Below are positions 36,841 through 50,106 of a stretch of 64,000 bases of DNA, in pieces; within the stretch, counting starts at the first letter, position 1, and each line of letters begins with the position of its first letter. The notes beneath the pieces were generated by a model, which was given only the letters and a program-made list of their open reading frames with translations, had not been told where the DNA came from and searched no databases. The stretch comes from Owenia fusiformis. Taxonomy: Eukaryota > Annelida > Polychaeta > Sabellida > Oweniidae. Location of the stretch: assembly GCA_903813345.2 (NCBI GenBank), contig CAIIXF020000012.1, positions 29,650,684 to 29,714,683 on the forward strand. The letters run 5' to 3'. The translations under genes and the position numbers were made by a program.

Positions 36841-37059
36841 CAGGCCTGTAGCCAGGATTTACCTGGGGGGAGTGGTTTTACCAAAGGGGACTTTTTGCCT
36901 AGGCGGGGGGGGGGGAGCTTTTTGACAGTTTTGGCAAAAAATCTTGCGAAAGTGCTCAGAATAGTGAAAAACTACATGATTTTATAAAATTTCTGTCCTG
37001 GAGTGGAGCTGCCCCTCCCTCTGCTCCCCCCCCGCTCCCACCCCCTGGCTACAGGCCTG
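36841..37059. mobile_element. hAT-like MITE with G-rich arms, copy 2
   Basis: Ends CAGGCCTGTAGCCAGGATTT and CCTGGCTACAGGCCTG, same family as 36232-36443. The flanking duplication is imperfect (CCCTG and CTCTG). Confidence 0.75.
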
Positions 37060-37394
37060 CTCTGCTTGTTAATTATTATTAGACATATACTGATGCAATT
37101 TGTATTATCTGCTTCAGGATGAGCAAGGATGGAAAAAGTGGGATGGTGCAGTAAGATAATCCAATTTTTCAACACACGACTTTATCACAGAGAGTCAGAC
37201 TGATTTATTTGTCAAACAACAGACAGAGGTAAGGGCCCTAAACTTTGATGATTTTTTTTATCAGACACTTGGGTGCTAAATTGTGATCAGTTTGCTGGTC
37301 AATGCATAGGCGGTTGGGCAGTCTTTCAATAAATCTTGTCTAGGCTACAGATTTCAAGCCAAATCAGTCAATTCAGCTTATCAGTTTAGGACTG

Positions 37395-39612
37395 ATAGTG
37401 TATTTGTCACTCAATGTCATATCTTGTATCATACCATATCACTGACTGTCATATCATGTGTCAAACCATGTCACTCCCTGTCATATCTTGTAACATACCA
37501 TGTCACTCACTGTCATATATCGTAACATACCATGTATATGTAACTCATTGTCACAACTTGAAACATATTGTGTCACTTACTGCATGTACTGTCATTCCTT
37601 GTAACAATCCATGCCACTCATTGTCATATCTTGTAACACACCCTGCCACTCAATGTTATGTTTTGTTTCATACCATGTCACTCACTGTCATATCTTGTTA
37701 CATTCCATGTCACTCAATGTCATATTTTGTATCGTACCATGTCACTCACTGTCATATCTTGTAACATACCATGTTACTCACTGACATATCTTGTAACAAT
37801 TACCCAAATGCGAGTAGGTAGTTACCAGTTTTACCACCAGGTGGCTGATTCGGGTCAATTAACATGGCAGGTATATAAGAAAGTTTCCTTAAACTTGAAT
37901 ATTATCAATTTAAGTGACTCAATTTTCATATAACCCTTATGTGCCTAATACTTATACTAATGAAAATATGTCTGGTAAAGCAAAATATTATCTGTCCACT
38001 AAAAGAAAAGATATTTCATTTTTTGTGATTTTATAGCATGGGGTCTATGAGGAATCTCCCCGAGCTAGAAGTCACATTTTCAAAGAAAATTAATTTTTCA
38101 AAGTTGATAAAAACTTTTTAAAACCACATTTCTAGATGTAATTTAACATGTAGATTTCAAATATGACTTTGACTGAATTTTGAATTTTTAATGATGTAAA
38201 TCAAGATAATTTCTACTCGCATCTGGGTTATTAATGTCATATCATGTATCATTCCATGTCACAAACTGTCATATAATGTGACATATCATGCCACTCATTG
38301 TCATATCTTGTATCATACCATGTCACTCACTGTCATATCATGTATCATACCATGTCACAGACTGTCATATCTTGTAACATACAATGTCACTTACTATCTG
38401 ATCTTGTAACATATGTCACTCAATGTCATATCTTGTAACATAGCGTGTCACTCAATGTCATATCTTATATCATTCCATTCCACTAACTGTCATATCTTGT
38501 AACATACCATGTCACTCACTGTCATACATATCTTGTAACATACCACATCACTCACTGTCATATCACATATCATACCATGTCAAAGACTGTCATATTATGC
38601 GACATCAAATTTTTACTGTTTTTGAGATATTTGACGTCAAAAAACAGTAAAAATAAGTTACTTTTCAACTTGCTTCACTTGACCAAATTTTTTTTGAAAA
38701 TCATCTTCAAGTTGCCAGGAGTTCAAATTTGACATTAGTTTTAGGATTTGACCTTTACTTGACCTTCAGTACAGTGACCTTTGAAAGGTCAAAAAGGTCG
38801 ATTTTTCAAATTGATTTTTGGATGTAAATTTTGGTCAGCTTAATCACGAAAGACCTTATTGAGCTCTGAATAATTAAAAATTTTCAAGGTCAAAGGTCAT
38901 CAAACTAGGTCACACAACTGTGCTATCTAAGTTTCTCAAAGTTGGAGACTACAAATCCAAATCAATAGTTTTGTTTAAAAGTCAGGATATACATTCCTCT
39001 GAAGGTTCCAAACTGTGTGAGCACAGGACTGTGGGTCCTTATTTTGTAACATACCATGTCACACACTGTCATATCATGTATCATACTATGTCACAGACTG
39101 TCATATCTTGTAACATACAATGTCCCTTACTGTCTGATCTTGTAACATATGTCACTCAATGTCATATCTTATAACAAACCGTGTCACTCACTGTCATATC
39201 TTATATCATTCCATTCAACTAACTGTCGATATCTTGTAACATACCATGCCACTCACTGTCATATCATGTATCATACCATGTCACAGTCTGTCATATCATA
39301 TGACATACCATGTCACTCACTGTCATTTATTGTAACATACCATGCCAATCACTGTCATATTTTGTAACATATCACGTCACACACTGTCATATCATGTATC
39401 ATACCATGTCCCTTACTGCCATATCTTGTATCATACTACGTAACTCACTGTCAAATCAGGTAGCATACTATGTTACTCACTGTGTCATATCTTGTAACAC
39501 CATGTCACTCATTGACATATCTTGAAACATACCATGTCATTTACTATCATATTTGTAACATACCATGGCACTCAATGTCATATCATGTATCATACCATGT
39601 CACTGACTGTCA
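37395..39612. repeat. 32-bp minisatellite ACTGTCATATCTTGTAACATACCATGTCACTC, interrupted
   Basis: Units with CACTGTCATATCTTGTAACA and TACCATGTCACT run 37395-37800, 38228-38600 and 39040-39612. The first gap is a MITE (37803-38227). The second gap (38600-39040) is AT-rich sequence with internal GGTCAAAGGTCA-like strings and no clear ends. Cysteine- and histidine-rich open frames across the array are artefacts. Confidence 0.9.
37803..38227. mobile_element. 425-bp MITE inside the 32-bp array
   Basis: Ends CCCAAATGCGAGTAG and CTACTCGCATCTGGG, flanked by TTA at 37800-37802 and 38228-38230. The 3-bp TTA duplication fits PIF/Harbinger MITEs. Confidence 0.7.
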
Positions 39613-39739
39613 TTTTTGAAAAATGACCACCATTTTTACTTTTTTTTTACTATAACTCAAAAAGTAGTGAAGTGATTTTGTTCATATTTGGTATGTGAAT
39701 ACTATAAGCATGGCACACTGTCTAATGACACTTTTGGTG
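39613..39739. repeat. Isolated partial unit of the 135-bp satellite, inverted
   Basis: Contains TTTTTACTATAACTCAAAAA and TATAAGCATGGCACACTGTC, the reverse complement of the satellite at 31760-33880. Confidence 0.8.
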
Positions 39740-39792
39740 GAAGGCTGCCATTTTTAGCTCACATGGTGAGCTTTTGCAATCGCTCACTTGTC

Positions 39793-39827
<35 letters not shown>

Positions 39828-41195
39828 CTGTCCGTCAACAATGGTGGCACGTTTTAAAACCTCTGTCGATAGGATTCCTGTTTTAAGTTATTTCTGTTCA
39901 ACATCAATACAGAAAACTCCCCTATGACTCCTGGTTCAAAAGCTCGCCTATTTTCAAAATGTCTGCCATTTTTGACCCATTTCCTAGCTTTACAAATAAT
40001 TTCAGGTGTCTTACATTGTAAAAATCCATGTCAATGTAAAGAGAAGATATATGAAATAATTTTGTTACAAAAGATCAGCGAAAAATTATATCCATTTTTT
40101 TATTTTCAGCCATTTTTGTTAACATTGATTTGTCCATCTGACTCGCGAAATCCACTTTTCCGTCAACAACAGTGGCACGTTTTAAAACCTCTGTCGATAG
40201 GATTCCTGTTTTAAGTTATTTCTGTTCAACATCATCCCCTATGACTCCTGGCTCAAAAGCTTGCCTATTTTCAAAATGGCCGCCATCTTTGTCTCGCGAA
40301 ATTCACTTTTGACCTATTTCCTAGCTTTACAAATAATTTCAAGTGTCCTACATTGTAAAAATCCATGTCAATGTAAAGAGTAGATGTATGAAATAATTTT
40401 GTTACGAAAAATCAGCAAAAAATTATATCCATTTTTTTATTTTCAGCCATTTTAGTTAACATTGATTTGTCAATCTGTCTCGCAAAATCCACTTTTGGAC
40501 CATTTGCCTTAAACCCTATGTCGATAGGATTCCTGTTTTAAGTTAAGTTTGTTCAACATCAATACAAAAAACTCTCCTATGACTCTTGGTTCAAAAGCTT
40601 GCCTATTTTCAAAATGGTCGCCTTTTTTGTCTCGCGAAATTCACTTTTGGCCCATTTCCTAGCTTTACAAATAGTTTCAGCTGTCCTGCATTGTAAAAAG
40701 CCATGTCACTGTAAAGAGTAGTTGTATGAAATAATTTTGTCACAAAAAATCGGCAAAATATTATATCCCTTTTTTTTATTTTCAGCCATTTTAGTTAACA
40801 TTGAATGATTCGTCCATCTGTCTCTAAGTCAGTCCAAAATAGTGGCAAGTTTTAAACCGCTGTCAACACTTTTTAAATCCTCTGTAGATAGGATTCCCAA
40901 TTTAAAATATTTTTGTTCAACATCAATAAAGAAAAAAAACCTGTGACTCCTGCTTCAAAATCTCGCCTATTTTCAAAATGGCCACCATTTTTGTCCCGGG
41001 AAATTCACTTTTGGCCCATTTCCTAGCTTTACAAATAAGTTCAGGTGTCCTGCATTGTAAAAAGCCATGTCTTTGTAAAGAGTAGTTGTATGAAATAATT
41101 TTGTCACAAAAAATCTGCAAAAAATTATACCTGTCTTTTTTATTTTCACTTTTGAGCAACACCATGTGAGCCCAGTACCCACGGTACTAATTTTT
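39740..41195. mobile_element. AGCTCACATGGTGAGC element with 330-bp internal repeats
   Basis: Left end TTAGCTCACATGGTGAGCTT, then a TCCGTCTGTCTGTCCG run. The right end has CACCATGTGAGCCCAGTACC in inverted sense. Between them are four units of about 327-364 bases marked by CTCTGTCGATAGGATTCCTG, TTTTCAAAATGGCCGCCAT and ATTTCCTAGCTTTACAAATA. Elements of this look are widespread in molluscs and other spiralians as far as I know. No transposase is visible. Confidence 0.65.
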
Positions 41196-41199
41196 CAAT

Positions 41200-43783
41200 A
41201 TGGCTGCCATTTTAATGGTTTTTACTGTACCTCAAAACGTAGTGGAGGGTTTTTGTTCATATTTGGTATTTGAATAGTATAAGCATGGCACACTGTCTAA
41301 TAACACTTTGGGTAGTAGGCGACCATTTTGAAAAATGGCAACCATTTTTACATTTTTTACTATAACTCAAAAAGTAGTAGAGCGATTTTGTTCATATTTT
41401 ATATGTGAATACTATAAGCATGGCACACTGTCTAATGACACTTTGGGTAGTAGGCGACCATTTTGAAAAATGGTGACCATTTTTACATTTTTTACTATAA
41501 CTCAAAAAGTAGTAGAGCGATTTTGTCCATATTTTATATGTGAATACTATAAGCATGGCACACTGTCTAATGACACTTTGGGTAGTAGGCGACCATTTTG
41601 AAAAATGGCGACCATTTTTACATTTTTTACTTTAACTCAAAAAGTAGTAGAGCGATTTTGTTCATATTTTATATGTGAATACTATAAGCATGGCACACTG
41701 TCTAATGACGCTTTGGGTAGTAGGCGACCATTTTGAAAAATGGCGACCATTTTTACATTTTTTACTATAACTCAAAAAGTAGTAGAGCGATTTTGTACAT
41801 ATTTTATATGTGAATACTATAAGCATGGCACACTGTCTAATGACACTTTGGGTAGTAGGCGACCATTTTGAAAAATGGCGACCATTTTTACATTTTTTAC
41901 TATAACTCAAAAAGTAGTAGAGCGATTTTGTTCATATTTTATATGTGAATACTATAAGCATGGCACACTGTCTAATGACACTTTGGGTAGTAGGCAACCA
42001 TTTTGAAAAATGGTGACCATTTTTACATTTTTTACTATAACTCAAAAAGTAGTAGAGCGATTTTGTTCATATTTTATATGTGAATACTATAAGCATGGCA
42101 CACTGTCTAATGACGCTTTGGGTAGTAGGCGACCATTTTGAAAAATGGCGACCATTTTTACATTTTTTACTATAACTCAAAAAGTAGTAGAGCGATTTTG
42201 TTCATATTTTATATGTGAATACTATAAGCATGGCACACTGTCAAATGACACTTTGGGTAGTAGGCGACCATTTTGAAAAATGGCAACCATTTTTATTTTT
42301 TTTACTATAACTTGAAAAGTAGTGGAGCGATTTTGTTCATATTTGGTATGTGAATACTATAAGCATGGCACACTGTCTATTGACACTTTTGGTAAAAGGC
42401 AGCCATTTTTCAAAATGACCACCATTTTTTACTCTTTTTACTCTTACTCGAAAAGTAGTGGAGCCATTTTGTTATTGGTTATAGGGAAGAGGGTTTGCAC
42501 CCATCGTGCCTCCCCCCCCGCCACACCAATGATCTAATACAAATGGTCACCCAAATACTTGAATTGGTGATTATTCTGATATACATTTTAATGTTTTTTT
42601 TTATATTTGCAAATCAAGGGTAAGGTAGATGATAAATATTATGTTGTGGCATACAGATTCATGAATTTAGTGTTCTTTGGCATTTGCTGCGCTATGGAGT
42701 TTGCATATTTCTAGTACTTTATTCAATTTACTGGACATAAGTGAATGATAAATGAACAAAAGGCACAATACAGAAAAGAAAATAATTTAAATATTATTTG
42801 CTTATTTCAGGATGTATGGCATGGGTAAACAGCATGTCAAAAACATATAGATAGAATATGGTGGAATAACAGCAGGGAATAGATGGAAAAACAGATTGCA
42901 TGTGGAATTGCCACAATACTTCACCGGTATTTATCGTGAAGAACAACTTTTATTTAATTCACTGGAAGGAGCTGTTGACATATGAACAATTAGGATGATA
43001 AATGATATGGAGGGCTTGAGGAATGACCACATTACTTCACCAGTGTTTATATACATATATATTAGCTGATTAAAAAATAAAAAGACATATGCAACATTAA
43101 CAATAGGCATAATATATGATACAGGATGGCACACAAGGATTTATGTACATACTGCAAATCATATTCAAGGATATTTAAATGATACCAGATGGAATGATGA
43201 TTTGTGACAGTTGTGATTCTTATAGACCATGATGTGAGTCAACTCTGGAGATGCCCCTCCCCCCTCACACACAAACAATAGCATTTTGAATCAAGTGTGT
43301 ACATGCCACCCCTCCCAATAAACTTTAGCAACATTTCAAAGATAAAAGACTGATGTTGATATAATTCAGTACAAAGATGAAAAATGGAATTTTTTGCAAG
43401 GGTTAATATAGTATGGTAATTACATAGAGATACATGTATGTGATGGCTTGATAGCATATACTTTGATCAGAATTAGTCAAGTTTTGAAATCACTTTATCC
43501 CGCATCAAATTTTTTTACCAAGCGCTGGGATATGTCAGGTCTCAAACAATTATATCCCAGCGTTGTCAAAAAAAAATTACGGGACAGTGGGTTTGAAAAC
43601 CTGACTGTCCCGTAGCTCAGTGCTACAAAGTGCTCATACGGGATAAAGGTGTTTGACTTCGTGAATATCCCGCGAGCCCTATAAAATTACGTGACAGTGT
43701 AACTTCGATTCATCATATCCCGATCTGTGAAAAACATTTGTCGGGGTCGGGACATATAATCAGATCTTTCCGAAAAATGCAAT
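41200..43783. repeat. Right arm of the 13.3-kb inverted repeat
   Basis: About nine units of the 135-bp satellite in reverse orientation (41200-42460) are followed by the reverse complement of the left arm, ending ATCAGATCTTTCCGAAAAAT. It has fewer satellite units than the left arm. Small differences exist, for example in the G run near 43260. Confidence 0.85.
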
Positions 43784-44229
43784 ATTTTTAGTTTTGCAAA
43801 AATTTGTAGAATATTGAGAGGTGTAAAAGGGGAGGAGGTCCATTGATTAATATGGTGACCTCCTTCCCTTATTATCTTATACACAATCAGGGCCAGAAAG
43901 GGCCTTTTAAAAAGGGGGACAATAATTGCTAGGGGGCCATAATTTCTTTCACACCGCATTGAATCTCTGTTGATTTTCGCGGAATTCATGCTTTGAGAAC
44001 ATGGATTGAACTAAAAGCTTACCAGTATTATTTTAGGTGCTTGGAGATTGTTTGAATCATTTGTAGCTCATTTTCGTAGCGATTTAAACAGAAAACTTTT
44101 TATCTTTATTTTTTGAGGTTGCTTTGTAAGGAATTTGAGTCATGAAATATGTGAAAACTTGATATTCGTTTTCTCATAGGTTTTGGGCCGATATAACGAT
44201 GACAGCACCAGAATTCAATATTATCTTCC

Positions 44230-46742
44230 TAACCCTACTATCACACCAAACTACTGTAGTTTTCACTACGTTCTCGAAAACGGGCTTCAACTGTGTACGA
44301 ACGGACTGGACGTACTTAGAACCGTTTGGGGTCTATTTACAAACTTCATCGAACGTACTCGAACGGGTAGGTCCCCTAGAACTTAGAACATGCTCAAAAT
44401 CTTTTCGTGGTCGATACGTTCTACAATTATAGAACGAGTGACAACGTACTAACGACGAGCTGGACGTACTACGAACGGAACCGTCGTACTTCAATCCTAC
44501 TAGGGACGTTTTCACAACGAGTTGAACTGTCTGAGGAGGTATTGAGAACGAGGTAGAACTAATTGTAAACGGGTTTAAACTGTTTAAGAACGTATTTAAG
44601 ACTGCTTATGAACGTGTTATCAAAAATATAGCTATCACACCAAACAAGTTGCCACTCAGGCCCGTAAGACACTTTTCTCCAAGGGGGGGGGGGGGGGGGT
44701 GCGGTTTTTACTGAGCTTACTAAAGAGAATATAAAATTGTCATTTTTTTTAATCAAATCGCGTAAGACAGGGGGGGGGGGTCAGTTACTCCCAATATTGG
44801 TTTGGAATTAACAAATGCAACTTCCAAACGTTTCAAATTGTTTTGTGGGGGGTATGAGGAGTGGTCCACTCCCCCTAGAAAATTTTACAGTTTTGAGATG
44901 CTATTTGGTGCTTTCTTGGCACTTTCAAAGTGTAAGTTTCTAAGTAGTACGCAACCACCACGGGAATAAGAGTTAAGTGATTAAAAAACCAAGCATTCAA
45001 GGGGTCTGGGGGTTCTCCCCCCAGGAAAATTTTGAAATTTGGTTGTATTTGGAGCGAATTTGCAACCATCTGGTACGCCTGTGCGTTATGAGTCAATAAG
45101 AAAAATGTGAATTTTTTTTCAAATTCTTTTGAGGGTGTCAAAAAGGATGAGAGGGTGAAGTGGGGTGGGGTGCCAGTGGGGGAGCAAGGGGTTGTCCCCC
45201 AGAAACATTGACCATATCAAGGTGCTATTTGATGATGTCTGGGCACTTAAAAAATGTCTGAGACAATACATGAAATTCAGAATATTTTTAGTGAGGGATG
45301 TGAGGGGTGGCTAACTCTCCTAGAAAATTTTACAATTTAAAGATGATATTTGGTGCTTCTGGGCACTTTTAAAGTGTATTAGTCAATAAAAACATTGAAA
45401 AACAATCACAATTTTTTCAAATTTTGGGGGTGTCAAAGGGGGAGGGGTGCCAGAGGGGGAGGTGGGGCTGGGGTGCCAGAGGGGGAGCAAGTGTTTGTCC
45501 CCCATATCAAAATTTACAATATCAAGGTGCTATTCGATGAAGTTTGAGCACTTTAAAGTGTCTGTGCCTAAAAGTGCCTATTTCCCAAGAAAATTTTACA
45601 ATTTTAAGATGCTATTTGGGGCTTTCTGGGCACTTTCAACGGGTATGAGTCAATAAAAAAATTTGAAAAATCTTTTTGAGGGGGTGTTAAGGGGGGGGGG
45701 CTGCCATAGGGGGAGGTGGAGTGGGGATGCCAGAGGGCGAGTAAGTGTTAGTCTTCCAGAATTATTAACTTTATCAAGGAGCTATTAAATGATGTACATA
45801 AAACAAATTCAGAACTTTTCCATTGTTTTGTTTGGGGTGTAAGGATGGCTCACTCCCCCTAGAAAATTTTACAATTTTACGACGCTATTTGGTGCTTTCT
45901 GGGCACTTTCAAAGTGTATGAGTCAATTAAAGAATTTGAGAAAATCACAATTTTTATGGGGGGGGGGGTTAAGGGGGGGGGGGCGCCAGAGGGGGGGGGG
46001 CTATGCAAGTGCAAGATGCAAGAGGGGGAGCAAGTCCATCAGAAACACTTACTATATCAAGGAGCTATTTTATGATGTCTGGGCACTTTAAAGTGTCTGA
46101 GACAAAACACTATTAAAAATAAATTTAGGACTTTTCCATTGTTTTGTGGGGGGTGTGAGGGGTGGCCAATATCCCTGAAAAATTTACAATTTTAAGATGC
46201 TGTTCTGTGTACTTTCAAAGTGTATGAGTCAATGAAAAAAAAATTACCAAAAAAAATATTTTCAAATTTTTTTTTCAAATTTATTTTGTGGGGTGACAAA
46301 GGGGGGTGCGGTCGCACCCATCGCACCCCCCCATCTGACGGCCCTGCCACTGCGTTCTTCAAAACTGGTTTTAAACTGTGTGCAAACGGAATGAACGTAG
46401 CTGCAACTTTCTAAGGTCTATTTACGAACTTCATGAACGTTTTCAGACGGGAAGGTGATTTTAGAATTTTAAATCGATTCATAATTCGATGGCGACCATA
46501 CCGTTCTGTGATCAGGTCATGATGACCTTCTAGACTAAGGGACGCGTTATACGACGTTGAACACCGACCTGGTGCGATCTGAACGAACTGCGAATGAGAT
46601 GGACGTATTGAAGACTGTTTATAAACGAAGTAGCTATTATTTTAGACATATTTCCCGACCACAGCCAGATTGAGTCCGTTTTACGACTTTTTCGTAGGAC
46701 TGGCAAGAACGGGTAAGAACTAGTTTGGTGTGATAGGGGGGT
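44230..46742. mobile_element. CTATCACACCAAACTAG element, copy 3 (right arm of the 19-kb inverted repeat)
   Basis: The reverse complement of 27665-28430, in two pieces (44230-44656 and 46347-46742) around the insertion at 44657-46346. It ends GTTTGGTGTGATAGGGGGGT. Confidence 0.7.
44657..46346. mobile_element. 1.7-kb G-rich hAT-like insertion
   Basis: Starts CAGGCCCGTAAGAC and ends GTCTGAC-type GACGGCCCTG, flanked by CCACT at 44652-44656 and 46347-46351. The uninterrupted copy at 27665-28430 shows the empty site. The interior has G runs up to 18 long and four or five repeats of about 440 bases marked by AATTTTAAGATGCTATTTGG and GGGCACTTTCAAAGTGTATG. No transposase. Confidence 0.8.
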
Positions 46743-48325
46743 TACAAATAAACACATATCGATAACTATACAATCTTTATACACAGCCTTCTATTGCTCC
46801 TGGCCAATATATCATCTCTATATTATTACTTTATATTTCACATATAATACATCATACATGTATAAGACATAATTGTAAAACTCAGAAACATTACAGAAAG
46901 TGCTACGTTTTTGTTCGAAAGTATATTTTAGTGGTAGCTGTTGTCATAGGCAATTAAACAATAAGCAAAACAGTCTTGAGTCTATACTGAAGTCATCAAT
47001 AAATGATCAAATATAATGTATTTCTATTATGCACACAAAACAACTGCGAGTATTGCATATGGACTCTGAGACTAGATTGTGTTTATCCCACATCATTTGA
47101 GTCTGAATACTATCATCTACAATTAGGTTATGGGAATTTGCTATCAATTTCAAATTTTTTCTTCAACATGTGTTCATGTATTGTATTGACTTCAGTATGA
47201 ATGAAATGTCCCTTGGTGTTCTGGTCCTGAATTTTGATATTGGCTTTCGATTGGAGGGGAAGGGGGGGGGGTAGACATTGTTTATTTTCACGTTAGATAA
47301 TGTTTTTTGGATTAAGAAGGTCTGTTTTTTCTTAGCACTAGTTGACAATTATAGTTTGCTTTTCTTGCTAGTTTTTTACAGTTTTTGGTCATAACTATTG
47401 TATTCCTTTAGCACTTACTTTCACTTAGATATTTCAAATAAAACACAAAGCTATTGCATTACAAATACAAGAAATTGAAAAACATGTGTTAGACTGATTT
47501 TAAACTGACATGCCTTCCTTAGTGATTTATGCTTTGATTCATTTACCCACTCATCTGGGACCACCCCCCGGGGGACCCCCTTTGCAAAATTGATAAATAA
47601 TATTCTTAAATCATGCAATAATTGGCTCAATCTAAAAGTAAATGACTCTTTTTCTGGACCAGAATTTGAATTTTCGGACAATCGTGTCACATGACGTAAA
47701 ATTTCTGCCTTGAAAATGATATCAGCTTTGCCGCGAAAACAAACACACGCTGATTCTTAACCGATTTCATGATAAAATGAGTTTTTGGAAGTGTTTTGGT
47801 ACACCATCGTAAATTGTGGCCATCATGCGGTAAGATAGCATGAATAAAATCTTAAAGTTACGTCGTTTATACAATATGCTAGCCTATTGTCTCACGCAAA
47901 TGTGTTTTCGTTGAGAATAAAGAGTGCGGGAAACATGATGTTACATAGCACACCTTGCAACAATGTTTTTTTTATTAAGGTTGCTTCTAATGCTGGTTAT
48001 TTCTAATGCTGATCATTTGTTTAAACTAGATAGATACAAACTGGGAATTTGTTTGAGGCTACATATGTAAACTGTTACGTTCTGAATCAAAAATAGATTG
48101 ATGACATCACAATTTATGCAAATTAGCTCATTCGCATAAATGAATATCCTTACCAAATGGGAAATTAAATTAGGTTCAATTTGATACCAATATCGTTTCT
48201 ATACTATTAGGCTATATAAATAATGACAAAAGTACATTTTGATTTAAAGGGAAAATTTCTAAAAAAAGATAAACTTCAAATAATGATATCATGCTACATG
48301 TAGCTGGTTCGAAAGGTTAATACTT
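46743..48325. other. Intergenic, nothing recognised
   Basis: No supported gene or element; a short G-rich patch near 47255-47275. Confidence 0.4.
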
Positions 48326-48329
48326 CTGG

Positions 48330-49065
48330 CAATACTGATCAAAGGATAGGTATCGATATGGCGAACTGAATTCAACAATGTTTTCCTCTTAAACCAATTA
48401 TTGAAAACATTCTGTAAAAACACGGTCCTTTATGTAATGGTGACGGATTGACAACAATTTAATGCGAAAATTATTTATATATATATTTTATATAAATGTT
48501 TTTGTTAAATTTTTTTGGTTTTTAGTGCAATTGTTTTTTGTTCCTTTTTACCAATTCTTGAGAATGAAATAAAATGTCTTTCCGAACCTTGTTGGAACAA
48601 AATAACATATACAACATTTTCTTAGACCTCTCAATATTATACAAAGGAAATTTTGTTTGATTTAACAAAAAGTTTTCAAAAATTAAAACAAAACCCCCCA
48701 AAATAGATAAAAATAAGATAAACCGTTTATTTCATTTTTAAAATCAACCAAACTTTCCTTTGTACTATTATAATATTGAGAGACCTAAACACTTTGTGTT
48801 TATGTCGTTTTGTTCCAATGAGGTTCGTTTAGATGTTTCATTTTATTCTGAACATATGATACCAAGAACAAAATAAGTGTCTGGTGTGTTTTATGAAACA
48901 ATATAGAGAAAAGTATGAATATTTTTTTAAATAGTATTGTTACCATTCAAAAAATGACCATTAAATTGACGATATGTAAAATTTTCAGAATTTTTGATGA
49001 CTGGTTTAAGAGAAACGTATGTTTAAAAGTTCACCATATCGATACCACTCCTTTGACAAAACTGC
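48330..49065. repeat. Palindrome of about 735 bp
   Basis: GGTATCGATATGGCGAACT (48347 on) is matched by the inverted GTTCACCATATCGATACC (49030-49047). Near the centre, CCTCTCAATATTATACAAAG is matched by CTTTGTACTATTATAATATTGAG-like sequence (shortened). No coding region; probably a non-autonomous element. Confidence 0.7.
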
Positions 49066-49926
49066 ATTTTTTGGATTTACCGCCATTGTATTCTACTGCG
49101 GGGTAGATCACAACACCAAATAACAGAAGGCCGAAATCATCACGCCGACATCGTATTCGACGACCGTTAAACAGGGTCATGTCGAGGTCAAGTTGGTTTT
49201 CAAGAAATATATATCTGATTTACAATTTGTAATCATCAGGAAATGATGCTGCGATCATCACAATTTATAATTTTAGGATAAAAAACATGCATCTGTCAAT
49301 ATAAGAAATTAATCTGAAGCATGCCCACTGTAAATGTATGCCCAACTAGTAAAAAAGCAATATGGCAGACCAGGGGTCATAGTCTCCCAGGATCGAAACG
49401 AAAACGTCAAAATGGCGTTATTCTCAGAAATTATAACCAACTACAAATTCAAAATAAACAGTCCAGGACCAATATCTCGATCACTTCTTGTGAGTTTTGG
49501 AATTTTTCGTTTGGAAATGAGACCAAAATTCACGATTCAAATGTTGAAGTGAACAAAATTGCGGCTGTTTGAATTATAATTTTGAATTACGACTTGGGGC
49601 AGAATATCGGTGTTGCACTCTGGGGGCCAATCCTCCTTGATGGCAGACGAAAATTTTAAAAACACTTGTCGCTACACTGCACTTCCAGCTGATGAAATTG
49701 AAGAAAAAAGACAACAAGGCCGAAAGAAATATCGATCATAAATATGTATAGGTCTTGAGGTGAGAAGGTTGATCTGTTTCTCGGTTCAAACAAAGGAAAT
49801 GGACTTATCTGAGTAATCAGGGAATAAAATAAGTTATTCAATTATTTTCGCGCATCGTGGAATACAGACCTTCGGGCAGAATATTCCCTGTGTTTCATTC
49901 GAATCATTGAATACCTTATTTTATAC

Positions 49927-50106
49927 GAAACACCCTGTATCACAACGTGCCAAATCGAAGGAATCAATACGCCGCGTAGGAGGGTTCTATGAGTAATGCG
50001 TTATGCTACATTATATAAACCAAAGAATTTCCTTCATGCAAACAGAAGCAAAGGACTGAACACACCGAGCATCAATTCGCATTTCATTATATTGCCAAAG
50101 GAAAGG
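49927..50106 (+). promoter_or_regulatory. Promoter module B with noncoding first exon (P2)
   Basis: The box AAATCGAAGGAATCAATACG, then CGCGTAGGAGGGTTCTATGA, a TATA box at 50012-50018 and a donor GTGAGTAA after 50106, 94 bases from the TATA start. The exon end (ATCAATTCGCATTTCATTAT) is a diverged version of modules A and C. The P2 coding exon follows 0.6 kb downstream behind an acceptor, which makes B the likely P2 promoter. The same GAAACACCCTGTA string stands at its upstream edge as in module A. Confidence 0.7.

Noticed and set aside
37395-39612. Cysteine/histidine-rich frames (VTHCHIMYH type) resembling zinc fingers
   Set aside because: They are translations of the 32-bp satellite with no regular finger spacing.
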